Shown: positions 48,646 through 57,093, counted from the first letter of the stretch. The stretch is DNA of 64,000 bases from Micropruina glycogenica (GCF_900289045.1 NZ_LT985188.1:2914001-2978000); one strand, 5' to 3'. Notes: a model not told the origin generated them from the sequence alone. A program made the numbers and translations.

Positions 48646-50709
48646 GTGACTCGAAGCGTGTACGTAGCGGCCCCCGAGGGCCACACCGGCAAATCCGTCA
48701 TCGCCCTGGGCGTGCTCGACACGGTGCTGCGAGAGGTGGAATCGGTCGGCGTGTTCCGTCCGTTGGTGCGAGCCGGCGAGCGCGACGGCATTCTCGAAAT
48801 GATGCTCGCCCAACCCGGCATCGACCAGACCTACGACGAGACCGTCGGCATCACCTACGACGAGATGCGCACCGACTTCGAGGGCGCCCTGCAGACCATC
48901 GTCGAGAAGTTCGGCCGCATCAGCCCCCGGTTCGACGCGATCGTGGTGCTCGGCTCCGACTACGCCGACGTGACCAGCCCCACCGAGCTCGCCTTCAACG
49001 CCGAGATCGCCGCCAACCTGAACAGCTCGCTGCTGCTGGTGGTGAGCGGCCACGACCGCGACGCGCAGCAGATTCGCGACGCCGCAGAGACCGCCCTCAA
49101 CGAGTTCACCGCGCATCACGTGCAGACCATCGGGGTGATCGCCAACCGGGTCGACGCCGACATTCTGGACGAGACGGTCGAGGCCCTGCACGGCCTCACC
49201 GATCTGCTGGTGGCCGCGATCCCCGCCGACCGGCTGCTGGTCGCGCCCACGTTGCGCGCTCAGTACGAGGCCGTCGGCGCCGTGCACGTACTCGGCAACC
49301 CCGACCTGCTCGACCGCGAGAGCCAAGACGTGGTGGTGGCCGCGATGACCCTGCCCAACATTCTGACCCGCCTGGTCACCGAGGCCACCGTGCTGATGCC
49401 CAGCGACCGTTCCGACCTGCTGCCCGGCCTGATACTGGCCCACCATTCCGGCTCGTTCCCGCAGATCACCGGCGTGATCCTCACCGGCGGCTACCCGATT
49501 CCCGATCCCGTGGTGCGCCTCTTCGACGGTATGCATCTCGACCTGCCCATCGGCATGACCGAACTGGGCACCTACACCACCGCCAAGCAGGTGTTCAACA
49601 CCGAGGGTCACTTCACCTCATCGCCCCGCAAGGTCGAGGTGTCACGCCGCCTGTTCTCTGAACGGGTCGACGCCCAGGCGCTGCTGCAGGCGCTCGAGGT
49701 GGAGCCGTCTAAGGCCATCACCCCGTTGATGTTCGGCTATCAGCTCAACGAGCTGGCCCGGCGTGACCGCCGCCGCATCGTGATGCCCGAATCGAGCGAC
49801 GACCGCATTCTCGAATCGGCGTCGATTCTGATGCAGCGCGGCGTCGCCGACCTGACCCTGCTGGGCGACCCGGTCGAGATCAAGACCCGCGCCTCGGCCA
49901 TGGGTTGGGTGCTGGACGGCGTCGACATCGTCGACCCCAACGACCCCGAACTGCTCGAACGGTTCTCGCAGGAGTACGCGACACTGCGCGCCCACAAGGG
50001 CGTCACCGTCGAACAGGCCCGCGAGAAGATGAAAGACCTTTCGTACTTCGGCACGATGATGGTGCACCTGGGCCTGGCCGACGGCATGGTGTCGGGGGCG
50101 ATCAACACCACCGCCAACACCATTCGTCCGTCGCTGGAGTTCATCAAGACCAAGCCGGGCGTCAAGGTGGTGTCGGGCTCGTTTCTGATGTGCATGCCCG
50201 ACAGGGTGCACGTCTACGCCGACTGCGCGGTCAACCCCGACCCGACCGCCGAACAGCTGGCCGACATCGCGATCAGCTCGGCCGAAACCGCGCTGGCGTT
50301 CGGCATCGAACCGCGGGTTGCCATGCTGTCGTATTCGACGGGCAGCTCGGGTTCGGGCGCCGACGTCGACAAGGTGCGGCAGGCCACCGACCTGGTGCGC
50401 GAACGCCGTCCGGACCTGGCGTTGGAGGGGCCGATTCAGTTCGACGCGGCCGTCGACCCCGACGTGGCCCGCACCAAGCTGCCGAACTCGGCCGTAGCCG
50501 GCAAGGCGACGGTGTTCATCTTTCCCGACCTCAACACCGGCAACAACACCTACAAGGCGGTGCAGCGGTCGTCGGGCGCGGTGGCGATCGGCCCGATTCT
50601 GCAGGGCCTCAAGAAAGCGGTCAACGACCTGTCGCGCGGCGCCCTGGTCGAAGACATCGTCAACACCGTGGTGATCACGGCCATTCAGGCCCAGTCCGAC
50701 GGCAACTGA
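48646..50709 (+). CDS. pta: Phosphate acetyltransferase (long form)
   Basis: A 687-residue enzyme converting acetyl-CoA and phosphate to acetyl phosphate. Domains: N-terminal P-loop-like domain (SVYVAAPEGHTGKSVIALGV), DRTGG regulatory domain (about 215-330), and C-terminal catalytic PTA domain (RRIVMPESSDDRILESASIL, GVIANRVDAD earlier, MVSGAINTTANTIRPSLEFI, GKATVFIFPDLNTGNNTYKA). The GTG start fits the family. It is followed after 31 bases by ackA with GGAGAGC before it, so the pair forms an operon for acetate formation with ATP gain. Confidence 0.97.
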   Translation: MTRSVYVAAPEGHTGKSVIALGVLDTVLREVESVGVFRPLVRAGERDGILEMMLAQPGIDQTYDETVGITYDEMRTDFEGALQTIVEKFGRISPRFDAIVVLGSDYADVTSPTELAFNAEIAANLNSSLLLVVSGHDRDAQQIRDAAETALNEFTAHHVQTIGVIANRVDADILDETVEALHGLTDLLVAAIPADRLLVAPTLRAQYEAVGAVHVLGNPDLLDRESQDVVVAAMTLPNILTRLVTEATVLMPSDRSDLLPGLILAHHSGSFPQITGVILTGGYPIPDPVVRLFDGMHLDLPIGMTELGTYTTAKQVFNTEGHFTSSPRKVEVSRRLFSERVDAQALLQALEVEPSKAITPLMFGYQLNELARRDRRRIVMPESSDDRILESASILMQRGVADLTLLGDPVEIKTRASAMGWVLDGVDIVDPNDPELLERFSQEYATLRAHKGVTVEQAREKMKDLSYFGTMMVHLGLADGMVSGAINTTANTIRPSLEFIKTKPGVKVVSGSFLMCMPDRVHVYADCAVNPDPTAEQLADIAISSAETALAFGIEPRVAMLSYSTGSSGSGADVDKVRQATDLVRERRPDLALEGPIQFDAAVDPDVARTKLPNSAVAGKATVFIFPDLNTGNNTYKAVQRSSGAVAIGPILQGLKKAVNDLSRGALVEDIVNTVVITAIQAQSDGN

Positions 50710-50740
50710 ACCCCGAACCCCTCGTCAAGGAGAGCATCGC

Positions 50741-51928
50741 ATGAGCACGCCCATTCTGCTGCTGAACGCCGGATCGTCGTCGATCAAGTACCAGGTCATC
50801 GACGCCGACGACGAAGCCGTGCTGGCTTCGGGCATCATTCAGCGCATCGGTGACGAGTCGGGCACCATCGACCACACCGTCGACGGCCAGACCCACCACC
50901 AGACCCGCGGCTTTCCCAACCACGGCCGCGCACTCACCGTGCTCACCCAGATGTTCGACGAGTTCGGCCCGTCGCTCGCCTCGGTGAAGGCGGTCGGGCA
51001 CCGCACCGTGCACGGCGGCGCCGAGTTCAACTCGACCACGCTGATCGACGACGAGATGCTCGAACACCTGCGCAAGCTGTCGCCGCTGGCCCCGTTGCAC
51101 AACCCGCCGGCCATCGCCGGCATCGCGGCCGCCCGCCGGGTGCTGCCCGACGTGCCGCACGTGGCGATCTTCGACACCGCGTTCTTCGCCACCCTGCCGC
51201 CCGAGGCCTACACCTACGCCGTGCCCCGTGAACTGGCCGCTGAGCACGGCATTCGCAAGTACGGCTTCCACGGCACCTCGCACAGCTACGTCAGCCGCAA
51301 GGTCGCGGACGTGCTGGGCAAGCCGTACGACTCGTTCAACCAGATCGTCTGCCATCTCGGCAACGGTGCGTCGATCTCGGCCGTCGACCACGGGGTGGCG
51401 GTCGAGGCGTCCATGGGGCTGACCCCGCTGGCCGGCTTGGTGATGGGTACCCGCTCGGGCGACGTCGACCCGGGGCTGCACGCCTTTCTGGCCCGCCAGG
51501 TGGGCATGAGCATCGACGACATCGACACCACGCTCAACAAGAAGTCGGGCATGCTCGGGCTCTGCGGCGCCACCGACTTTCGCGACATCAACGAGCTGGT
51601 CGGCGACGGCGACGAGGCCGCCACGCTGGCCCTGGCCGTGTACACGCACCGACTGCTCAGCTACATCGGTTCGTACATCGCCATTCTCGGCGGAGTCGAG
51701 GCCATCACGTTCACGGCCGGCGTGGGCGAGAACAACCCGCTGCTGCGGGCGGCGATCGCCAAGCGCCTGGCTTTTCTCGGCGTGACCTTGGACGACACCG
51801 TCAACGACACCCGCTCGAAAGAGCCGCGGGTGATCTCGACGCCCGAGTCGTCCATCGCGATCCTGGTGGTGCCCACGAACGAGGAGCTCGCGATGGCGCG
51901 CGAGACAAAGGCCGCGATCGGCGCCTGA
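50741..51928 (+). CDS. ackA: Acetate kinase
   Basis: A 395-residue enzyme transferring phosphate between acetyl phosphate and ADP. ILLLNAGSSSIKYQVIDADD is the first acetate kinase signature. HRTVHGGAEF, RKYGFHGTSHSYVSRKVADV (second signature), VCHLGNGASI and MGTRSGDVDPGLHAFLARQ follow. VEAITFTAGVGENNPLLRAA carries the adenosine-site residues. AAGGAGAGC precedes the ATG. It is second in the pta-ackA operon; the IS110 element begins 32 bases after its stop. Confidence 0.98.
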   Translation: MSTPILLLNAGSSSIKYQVIDADDEAVLASGIIQRIGDESGTIDHTVDGQTHHQTRGFPNHGRALTVLTQMFDEFGPSLASVKAVGHRTVHGGAEFNSTTLIDDEMLEHLRKLSPLAPLHNPPAIAGIAAARRVLPDVPHVAIFDTAFFATLPPEAYTYAVPRELAAEHGIRKYGFHGTSHSYVSRKVADVLGKPYDSFNQIVCHLGNGASISAVDHGVAVEASMGLTPLAGLVMGTRSGDVDPGLHAFLARQVGMSIDDIDTTLNKKSGMLGLCGATDFRDINELVGDGDEAATLALAVYTHRLLSYIGSYIAILGGVEAITFTAGVGENNPLLRAAIAKRLAFLGVTLDDTVNDTRSKEPRVISTPESSIAILVVPTNEELAMARETKAAIGA

Positions 51929-51966
51929 CCGCCGCTGGTCGAGCTTCTTCGCTGGTCGAGACGCTT

Positions 51967-53037
51967 CTATGTCTTGTCAAGGGTGGTCGTGTTGAGGTGT
52001 CGGAAGATTTGGCGGGCGATGTAGCGCTTGAGGCAGCGTCGGATTCGGGGTTTGGTTTGGCCTTGCTGTTTGCGTTTCTTGACGTAGGCCTTGGTGGTTT
52101 CGTCGTGTCGCATGCGGGTGTTCGCGATGGAGTTCAGGGCTGAGTTGAGTTGTCGGTCGCCGGTGCGGTTGAGGCGATGATCCTTGGAGTTGCCCGAGGA
52201 GATCTCCAGGGGGCAGACGCCGCCGATCTTGGCGAAGCCGGCTTCGTCATGGATGCGGCCGGGGTGAGACCAGACGGCGAGCACAATGGCGGCGTTGATG
52301 GGTCCGAGGCCGGGCAGGTCGAGCAGGGTTGGTTCGAGTTCACGCACGAGGGCGTTGATGGCTTTCTCGTTGCTGTCGAGGTCGGCGTCCAGGGTGTGGA
52401 TGCGGGTGGCGAGGCGGTGCGCTTCGGTGCGGGCGATCCGGGCCAGGGTGGTGTCGGTGGGCCGCTTGCGCCAGCCCGCAATGAGGCTGATGTGGACCTT
52501 GTTGATTCCCTTGCGGGCATCGATGTCGAGGTTGTGGGTGCGTAGCAGCGCGGTGAGCTGGTTCTTGGAACGGGTCCGGTCGCGTCGCATGCTGTCGCGG
52601 GCGGTGAGCAGGATCTGCAGCGCGGCACGGGTATGGCCGGCGCGTCGGTCGGCGAGCCGTTCGCTGTCCTTGGGTAACGCGCCGCGGGCAGCGACCAGGG
52701 CATCGATGTGGTCGTTCTTGCCGCTGCCACGAGCCCGTTTCGGCGAGGGTGCGTCGACGACCCGGTAACCGCGTGCGGCGAGCAGCTCGGCTGCCTGGGC
52801 GCCGTAACTGCCGGTGCCTTCCATGCTGATCAGCACCTGGTCGACAGCTGGGTTGTCGTCAACACTGGTGCGGCGGCTGATCCAATCCACGGCCCGCAAC
52901 AAGCCCGCGGCATGGGTGGGGAACTTCCCGTGGGTGATCTGGCCGCCGCTACGGGTCTCCACGATCGCGTAATGATGAGTGGCGGCGTGGGTGTCCACAC
53001 CCACCACATAGGTGTAGGTATCTGCAACGATGGCCAT
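51967..53037 (-). CDS. IS110-family transposase (RNA-guided recombinase type)
   Basis: A 356-residue DEDD recombinase. The RuvC-like domain has YVVGVDTHAATHHYAIVETR (first Asp), ISMEGTGSYGAQAAELL (Glu) and GKNDHIDALVAARGAL (two Asp). The C-terminal transposase_20 domain has LLDLPGLGPINAAIVLAVWS, the conserved Ser-region FAKIGGVCPLEISSGNSKDH then RLNRTGDRQLNSALNSIA. ATG 53037 is preferred; the longer frame overlaps the structured RNA region. Members of the IS110 subgroup use a bridge RNA from the upstream end to choose targets. Confidence 0.95.
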   Translation of the reverse strand: MAIVADTYTYVVGVDTHAATHHYAIVETRSGGQITHGKFPTHAAGLLRAVDWISRRTSVDDNPAVDQVLISMEGTGSYGAQAAELLAARGYRVVDAPSPKRARGSGKNDHIDALVAARGALPKDSERLADRRAGHTRAALQILLTARDSMRRDRTRSKNQLTALLRTHNLDIDARKGINKVHISLIAGWRKRPTDTTLARIARTEAHRLATRIHTLDADLDSNEKAINALVRELEPTLLDLPGLGPINAAIVLAVWSHPGRIHDEAGFAKIGGVCPLEISSGNSKDHRLNRTGDRQLNSALNSIANTRMRHDETTKAYVKKRKQQGQTKPRIRRCLKRYIARQIFRHLNTTTLDKT

Positions 53038-53096
53038 CGGTGTCTGAGCCTCCTGTTTTCGGGATGTTGGGCATCGAGCCGGTCGAACCGGCGCGG

Positions 53097-53293
53097 CCAT
53101 CCCGGGGAAAGAGTCACCCGTGGCGTTACTGTGATCGGTCACCCCGCCAAAGCGGTGGGACGGGCTTCTATCAGGCCAACGAGTGGGCCGGGATGGTCGG
53201 CCGGTTCTCCGTGCACGAGCCGGACAGATCTCGACCAAGACACCCCGCACAATTGCGGACGGTCAGCTTGTCGAAGGGTCACGACCCGCACAC
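53097..53293 (-). ncRNA. Predicted bridge RNA of the IS110 element, with target and donor loops
   Basis: Read 5'-3' on the minus strand. Target loop: stem GTGTGCGGGTCG (53293-53282) with CGGCTCGTGCAC (53222-53211), 12 pairs including four G-U. Left guide TCGACAAGCT (53274-53265) equals the left target plus core. A small hairpin CCGCA-ATTG-TGCGG (53258-53245) follows, then right guide TGGTCGAG (53237-53230), complementary to core plus right target. Donor loop: perfect 9-bp stem CCATCCCGG (53196-53188) with CCGGGATGG (53105-53097), ATAGAAGC (53171-53164) equal to the element's right end (51970-51963), a hairpin, and TCACAG (53134-53129) complementary to core plus left end. Order and layout match IS621 bridge RNA. 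Not verified by folding or expression data. Confidence 0.75.
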
Positions 53294-53382
53294 GAACAAC
53301 CGGTCCCACCACCCTGCCAGCTAGCCCCAGGCCAGCCACCACCAACTCTCACAGCTTGTCGAGACCCATCTGTTGCCGCTCC

Positions 53383-53476
53383 GCGGGGGCGCCCCTGTAC
53401 CGCCCTTCCGAGACTGCTCGGCTAGCGCCTCGCAGTGCGAAAACGCCCGACCACACCATGACAGGGGCGCCCCCGC
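53383..53476. repeat. 16-bp perfect inverted repeat next to the IS110 element
   Basis: GCGGGGGCGCCCCTGT (53383-53398) and ACAGGGGCGCCCCCGC (53461-53476) are perfect inverted copies with a 62-base spacer. The function is unknown; it may be the ends of a small non-autonomous element. Confidence 0.55.
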
Positions 53477-53500
53477 TTCCGCTTTACACGTGCGTGCCCA

Positions 53501-53618
53501 CCGTCCTCCCGGCGAACGCCGGGATCTTCCAACCTTGGTCAGCGCTCAGGTTGCGGGTGAGATCCCGGGTCAAGCCCGGCATGACGAGGCCTTCCGCCGG
53601 TCGAGCCGGTCGAGACCT
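53501..53618. repeat. Family B copies and a family A copy
   Basis: CGTCCTCCCGGCGAACGCCG then GGATCTT at 53502-53528, GAGATCCCGGGTCAAGCCCG then GCATGACGA at 53559-53587, and CGCCGGTCGAGCCGGTCGAG then ACC at about 53596-53618. No gene lies between the IS110 element and the next CDS. Confidence 0.7.
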
Positions 53619-53627
53619 AACCCGGTC

Positions 53628-54635
53628 TCACGTTCCGGCGATCACCGCTTGCACGCCCAAATGGTCGGTGCCCGGCACCTCGAAGGCGGCGAACTCGGTG
53701 GCGGTCAGCCGTCCGTCGACCAGGATGTGGTCGATGCCGATCAGCGGCGGAATCCGGCGATTCGCCGGCCAGGTGCGCACGAACCCGGCACCAGCCAGGT
53801 TGGCGGCGCTGCGAAAGCCGTCGGCGTAGAGGTCGCGCATCGTGCTGTGGTCGTCCACCGAGTTGAAGTCGCCGGCCACCACGGTGGGAATCGTCAAGTC
53901 GCGGCCGGCCAGCCAACTGCGCAGGTGAGCCGCCTCACGCATCCACAGCCCGTCGCCGCAGTAGGGGTTGCAGGGGTGCACCGCCGCCACTCGCACCGGG
54001 CCCAGTTGCGGGGTGTCGACGATCGCGGCAGAGAGCTGAAACGAGTTGGACGGTGGCAGGTCGCCGGCCCGCAGTGGGTAGCGCGAGAAGATCACTGACC
54101 CCACGTCCATTGTGCGCATCGGCGGCGCCTGGTGGGGGAACCATTGATAAAACCGTTCGGACAGGCTCAGCCGCCAGCCTTCGGACGCCTCAACGAATAC
54201 CACTACGTCGGCCCCGGCGGCTGCCTGCGTCACGGCGGTCGGATCGGCGGTGCCGGCCACATTCAGGCTGATCACGGTCAGTGGCGGCGTCACGACCGGC
54301 CGCCGGTCAGGTATGAAGGCCGGCGCCTCCCAGGCCGCAGCGGCGGTCAGCCCGGCCGCGGCGAGCAGGCTCAGCACGCCGAGCACCACTCGTCCGGGCC
54401 TGTGGTGCCGCCACGACCGAATGGTCGCAGTGCCGAGCAGCACCATCGCCGGCACCCACATCACCAATCCGTAGGGGATGAACGACGCCACCTTGGCCAA
54501 CTCGTCCGAGCTGGGCGGCAGCACCCGCAGCCAGGTGGCGAAGGCAGCCGGAATCGCGACCAGCACGCCGAGCACCACCAGCCAGGCCTGCCCGCGCGGC
54601 CTTCGATGGGGGTTGCGCCGGTGGGTCGAGGTCAC
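53628..54635 (-). CDS. Membrane-anchored endonuclease/exonuclease/phosphatase (EEP) protein
   Basis: A 335-residue protein. Three N-terminal helices (AWLVVLGVLVAIPAAFATWL, FIPYGLVMWVPAMVLLGTA, RVVLGVLSLLAAAGLTAAAA) precede an EEP domain (about 115-335): VISLNVAGTADP (Asn), VVVFVEASEGW (Glu), VVAGDFNSVDDHSTMRDL (Asp, Asn), GIDHILVDG and VPGTDHLGVQAVI (Asp-His). The catalytic residues are all present. Family members are nucleases or phosphodiesterases, and the anchored type probably acts outside the membrane. Single gene. Confidence 0.88.
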   Translation of the reverse strand: MTSTHRRNPHRRPRGQAWLVVLGVLVAIPAAFATWLRVLPPSSDELAKVASFIPYGLVMWVPAMVLLGTATIRSWRHHRPGRVVLGVLSLLAAAGLTAAAAWEAPAFIPDRRPVVTPPLTVISLNVAGTADPTAVTQAAAGADVVVFVEASEGWRLSLSERFYQWFPHQAPPMRTMDVGSVIFSRYPLRAGDLPPSNSFQLSAAIVDTPQLGPVRVAAVHPCNPYCGDGLWMREAAHLRSWLAGRDLTIPTVVAGDFNSVDDHSTMRDLYADGFRSAANLAGAGFVRTWPANRRIPPLIGIDHILVDGRLTATEFAAFEVPGTDHLGVQAVIAGT

Positions 54636-54691
54636 GCGCCCAAGCGTGCCCGATCAGGGCAAGGCCGCGGGTGCCGTATCGCAGCGAGTGG

Positions 54692-55294
54692 TCAGAGCAG
54701 CACGAACGCCGAGCCGTCGCGGGCGCTGAGTTGACGCACCGCGGCCACGCCCCGGCCAGTGAGCATCGCCGCATCGGCGATCACGTCGAGGGTGCGGCGC
54801 ACGGCGGCGTCGGGCAGGTGCGCCTCGCGGTTCACCGCGGTAGCCAGGTCTGAGGTGTGCACCACCAGCTCAACCAGGCGGGTGTCGAGGTAGTCACTGA
54901 GCGCGATGGTGCCGAACCGGGTGGTGATCACCGGGTCGCCCTTGGTGTCGGCCAAGGCGACCCTCAGCCGCGAGATCAGCGTCTCGATCACCTCGGCGGG
55001 CTCGTCGCCCAGTTCATGACCGGCCTCGACGCCACGCGCCGCCACCCCTTCGTGCACGGCCGGGTCGACGCCGTAGGCGACGGCCAGGTAGTGCGCCGCC
55101 GACGCCAGCTCGGCCACGTCGGCGGTGTGAGGCAGGTAGTCGAGCACCGTGACCACCGCGCGTCCCGTGTGCCCCACCAGCGAGCGGACGTCCCACACGC
55201 CCAGCCCGGGCCGGTCCCAGTCGTCGTGGTGCAACTCGCTGACCAGCGCCACGAACGCTTCGGCCGCGTCGAGCATGATGTCGGCGTTGTTCAT
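54692..55294 (-). CDS. Maleylpyruvate isomerase-type (DinB-fold, mycothiol-dependent) protein
   Basis: A 200-residue protein of the TIGR03083-like family. ADIMLDAAEAFVALVSELHH then DDWDRPGLGVWDVRSLVGHT (His region of the metal site) and RLVELVVHTSDLATAVNREA (second His) are characteristic. Members use mycothiol in thiol transfer or isomerisation, and most have unknown substrates. ATG 55294 is chosen over a longer frame, giving a 128-base gap to the divergent SDR gene. Confidence 0.83.
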   Translation of the reverse strand: MNNADIMLDAAEAFVALVSELHHDDWDRPGLGVWDVRSLVGHTGRAVVTVLDYLPHTADVAELASAAHYLAVAYGVDPAVHEGVAARGVEAGHELGDEPAEVIETLISRLRVALADTKGDPVITTRFGTIALSDYLDTRLVELVVHTSDLATAVNREAHLPDAAVRRTLDVIADAAMLTGRGVAAVRQLSARDGSAFVLL

Positions 55295-55422
55295 GCCTGA
55301 CGGTACTGCCGTCGCCGCGGCATCGGCAGTGCAATCCCTGAAATCGCGGCAGGGCGCGGCCGCACACCCCGGAAGCGCACAGTACTGGCTCTTGCGTGTC
55401 GGGCTGCCGGTAACGTTCGGCC

Positions 55423-56190
55423 ATGCCCACCGCACTGATCACCGGCGGAACCTCCGGCATCGGGGCCGCCTTCGCCCGAGCCCTGGCCGAGCGAGGCCAC
55501 GACCTGGTGCTGGTCGCCCGCGACGCCGAACGCCTGCGCGCCTGCGCCGACGAGTTCACCGAGCGCTACGGCGTGCACGTGGAAATCCTGCCCGCCGACC
55601 TTGCCGTGCCGGCCGACGTGCAGCGGGTGGCCGACCGGCTCGAGTCGAGCGAGCGTCCGGTCGACGTGCTCGTCAACAACGCCGGCTACGGGTTGCACGT
55701 GAAACTGCTCGACGACAAGCCCGACGAACACCGCCGGGCGATCGACGTGATGTGCCTGGCAGTACTGGTGCTGGGTGGCGCCGCCGGGCGGGCAATGAAG
55801 GCGCGGGGGCACGGACTGATCATCAACATCGCGTCGCTGGCCGCCTACATCAGCCAGGGCGCCTACTCGCCGATCAAGGCCTACGTGCTCGCCTACTCGG
55901 AAGGGTTGGCCAACGAACTGCACGGCACGGGCGTCACGGTGACGGCGGTGAATCCGGGCTGGGTCAAGACCGAGTTTCACCAGCGGGCCGGCATCAAGAC
56001 CTCGTCGATACCCGATTTCATCTGGGTGGATTCCGACAGAGTTGCGGCCGAAGCTTTGGCCGATGCCGACAAGGGACGGGTCATTTCGGTGCCCACGAAG
56101 CGCTGGAAGCTACAAAAGCTGGTGGCCCGGCACGCGCCTCGTTCCACGGTTCGCTGGGCCTCCCGTATGTTGAGCAGAAGCAGGCAGTGA
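55423..56190 (+). CDS. SDR-family oxidoreductase
   Basis: A 255-residue classical short-chain dehydrogenase. TALITGGTSGIGAAFARALA binds the cofactor, VLVNNAGYG is the NAG motif, Ser lies in IINIASLAAYIS, and Tyr-xxx-Lys in GAYSPIKAYVLAYSEGLANE (Tyr-Ser-Pro-Ile-Lys). VTAVNPGWVKTEFHQRAG is the following loop. The last 50 residues are basic and amphipathic, suggesting membrane association. Substrate unknown. It is followed by an acyltransferase gene in the same direction, possibly in lipid metabolism. Confidence 0.92.
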   Translation: MPTALITGGTSGIGAAFARALAERGHDLVLVARDAERLRACADEFTERYGVHVEILPADLAVPADVQRVADRLESSERPVDVLVNNAGYGLHVKLLDDKPDEHRRAIDVMCLAVLVLGGAAGRAMKARGHGLIINIASLAAYISQGAYSPIKAYVLAYSEGLANELHGTGVTVTAVNPGWVKTEFHQRAGIKTSSIPDFIWVDSDRVAAEALADADKGRVISVPTKRWKLQKLVARHAPRSTVRWASRMLSRSRQ

Positions 56191-56250
56191 TCCGGTTCCC
56201 CCGGGTGGCTGCGCGACAATGTGCTGACCGATCGTGCGGGAAGGTAAACG

Positions 56251-57093
56251 GTGTCTGACGACGAGAACACCAGCCGTTATTCCTCCGCACCGGGGGTGGC
56301 CGGACGGTTCGTCGCCCAACAGTTGCTGATGAAGCCGTACATCTGGTCGGCGGTGCACGTGCACGAGCACGGACGCCGCAACCTCGACGGTCTCAAACCC
56401 CCCTTCATCGCGGTGGCCAACCATTCCAGCCATCTGGACGCCCCGCTGATCATGGGGTCCCTACCCCGCCGGCTGAGCCGCAACCTGGCCGCGGGTGCGG
56501 CCGCCGACTACTTCTTCGACAAGTGGTACACCGCCGCCGCCACCCGGCTGTTCTTCAACGCCTTTCCGGTCGATCGCAAGGGGCTACGCAACCGCAAGGG
56601 GCTGGCCGGCGTGCTGATCAGCGAGGGTGTGCCGCTGCTGCTGTTCCCCGAAGGCACCCGCTCACGCACCGGTGCCATGAAGAACTTCACCCCTGGGCAC
56701 GCCGCGCTGTCGATCAGCCGCAACGTGCCGGTGCTGCCGATCGCCCTGGTCGGTGCCTACGCCGCCATGCCGTACGGCACCACCCGTCCGCCGCAGGGCC
56801 GTCCAGATGTGCACGTGGTGTTTGGCCGTCCGCTCAAGGCAGCCCCCGGTGAGATCGCGCACCAGTTCGCCGAGCGCGTCTACCGCTACGTGGTCGAACT
56901 GCACGACTCGACCGCACGGGCGTACGGCATGCCGACCCAGGCCGACTTCCACCGTGCCGTCGCGCTGCGCAAGGCCGCCGCCGAGCAGGCCCAGGTGGCC
57001 GAGGCCGAGGCGGCCAAGAACGCCGAGCCGCCGGTCGAGGCCGACGATGCACCGCCCCGTCCAGACACCGAAGCCGAGCAGCAAGAGAGCTGA
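56251..57093 (+). CDS. 1-acyl-glycerol-3-phosphate acyltransferase-like (PlsC) protein
   Basis: A 280-residue acyltransferase. Motif I is VANHSSHLDAPL (NHxxxxD), then GLRNRKGLAGVLISEGVPLL leads to motif III LLFPEGTRSRTG; motif IV is VPVLPIALVGAYAAMP. It transfers fatty acyl groups to lysophospholipids at the membrane. The C-terminal 50 residues are Ala/Glu-rich and probably disordered. GTG start with GGAAGG upstream. It lies 60 bases after the SDR gene and probably shares its transcript. Confidence 0.9.
   Translation: MSDDENTSRYSSAPGVAGRFVAQQLLMKPYIWSAVHVHEHGRRNLDGLKPPFIAVANHSSHLDAPLIMGSLPRRLSRNLAAGAAADYFFDKWYTAAATRLFFNAFPVDRKGLRNRKGLAGVLISEGVPLLLFPEGTRSRTGAMKNFTPGHAALSISRNVPVLPIALVGAYAAMPYGTTRPPQGRPDVHVVFGRPLKAAPGEIAHQFAERVYRYVVELHDSTARAYGMPTQADFHRAVALRKAAAEQAQVAEAEAAKNAEPPVEADDAPPRPDTEAEQQES

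Larger units (their letters stand above)
51961..53352 (-). mobile_element. IS110-family insertion sequence inserted in a family A repeat
   Basis: About 1392 bp, transposase on the minus strand near one end and a non-coding left end of about 315 bases upstream of it. Joining the outer flanks (plus strand CGCTGGTCG, then AG, then CTTGTCGAGACCC) restores a perfect family A site, like the intact copy at 48393-48416. The shared dinucleotide (CT on the element's strand) is at 51959-51960 and 53353-53354, so the core appears at both junctions, as in IS621-type insertions. There are no terminal inverted repeats, as usual for this family. Confidence 0.88.

Noticed and set aside
53040-53324. Plus-strand small open frames in the IS110 left end
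   Set aside because: They lack ribosome-binding sites and family motifs and overlap the structured RNA region.
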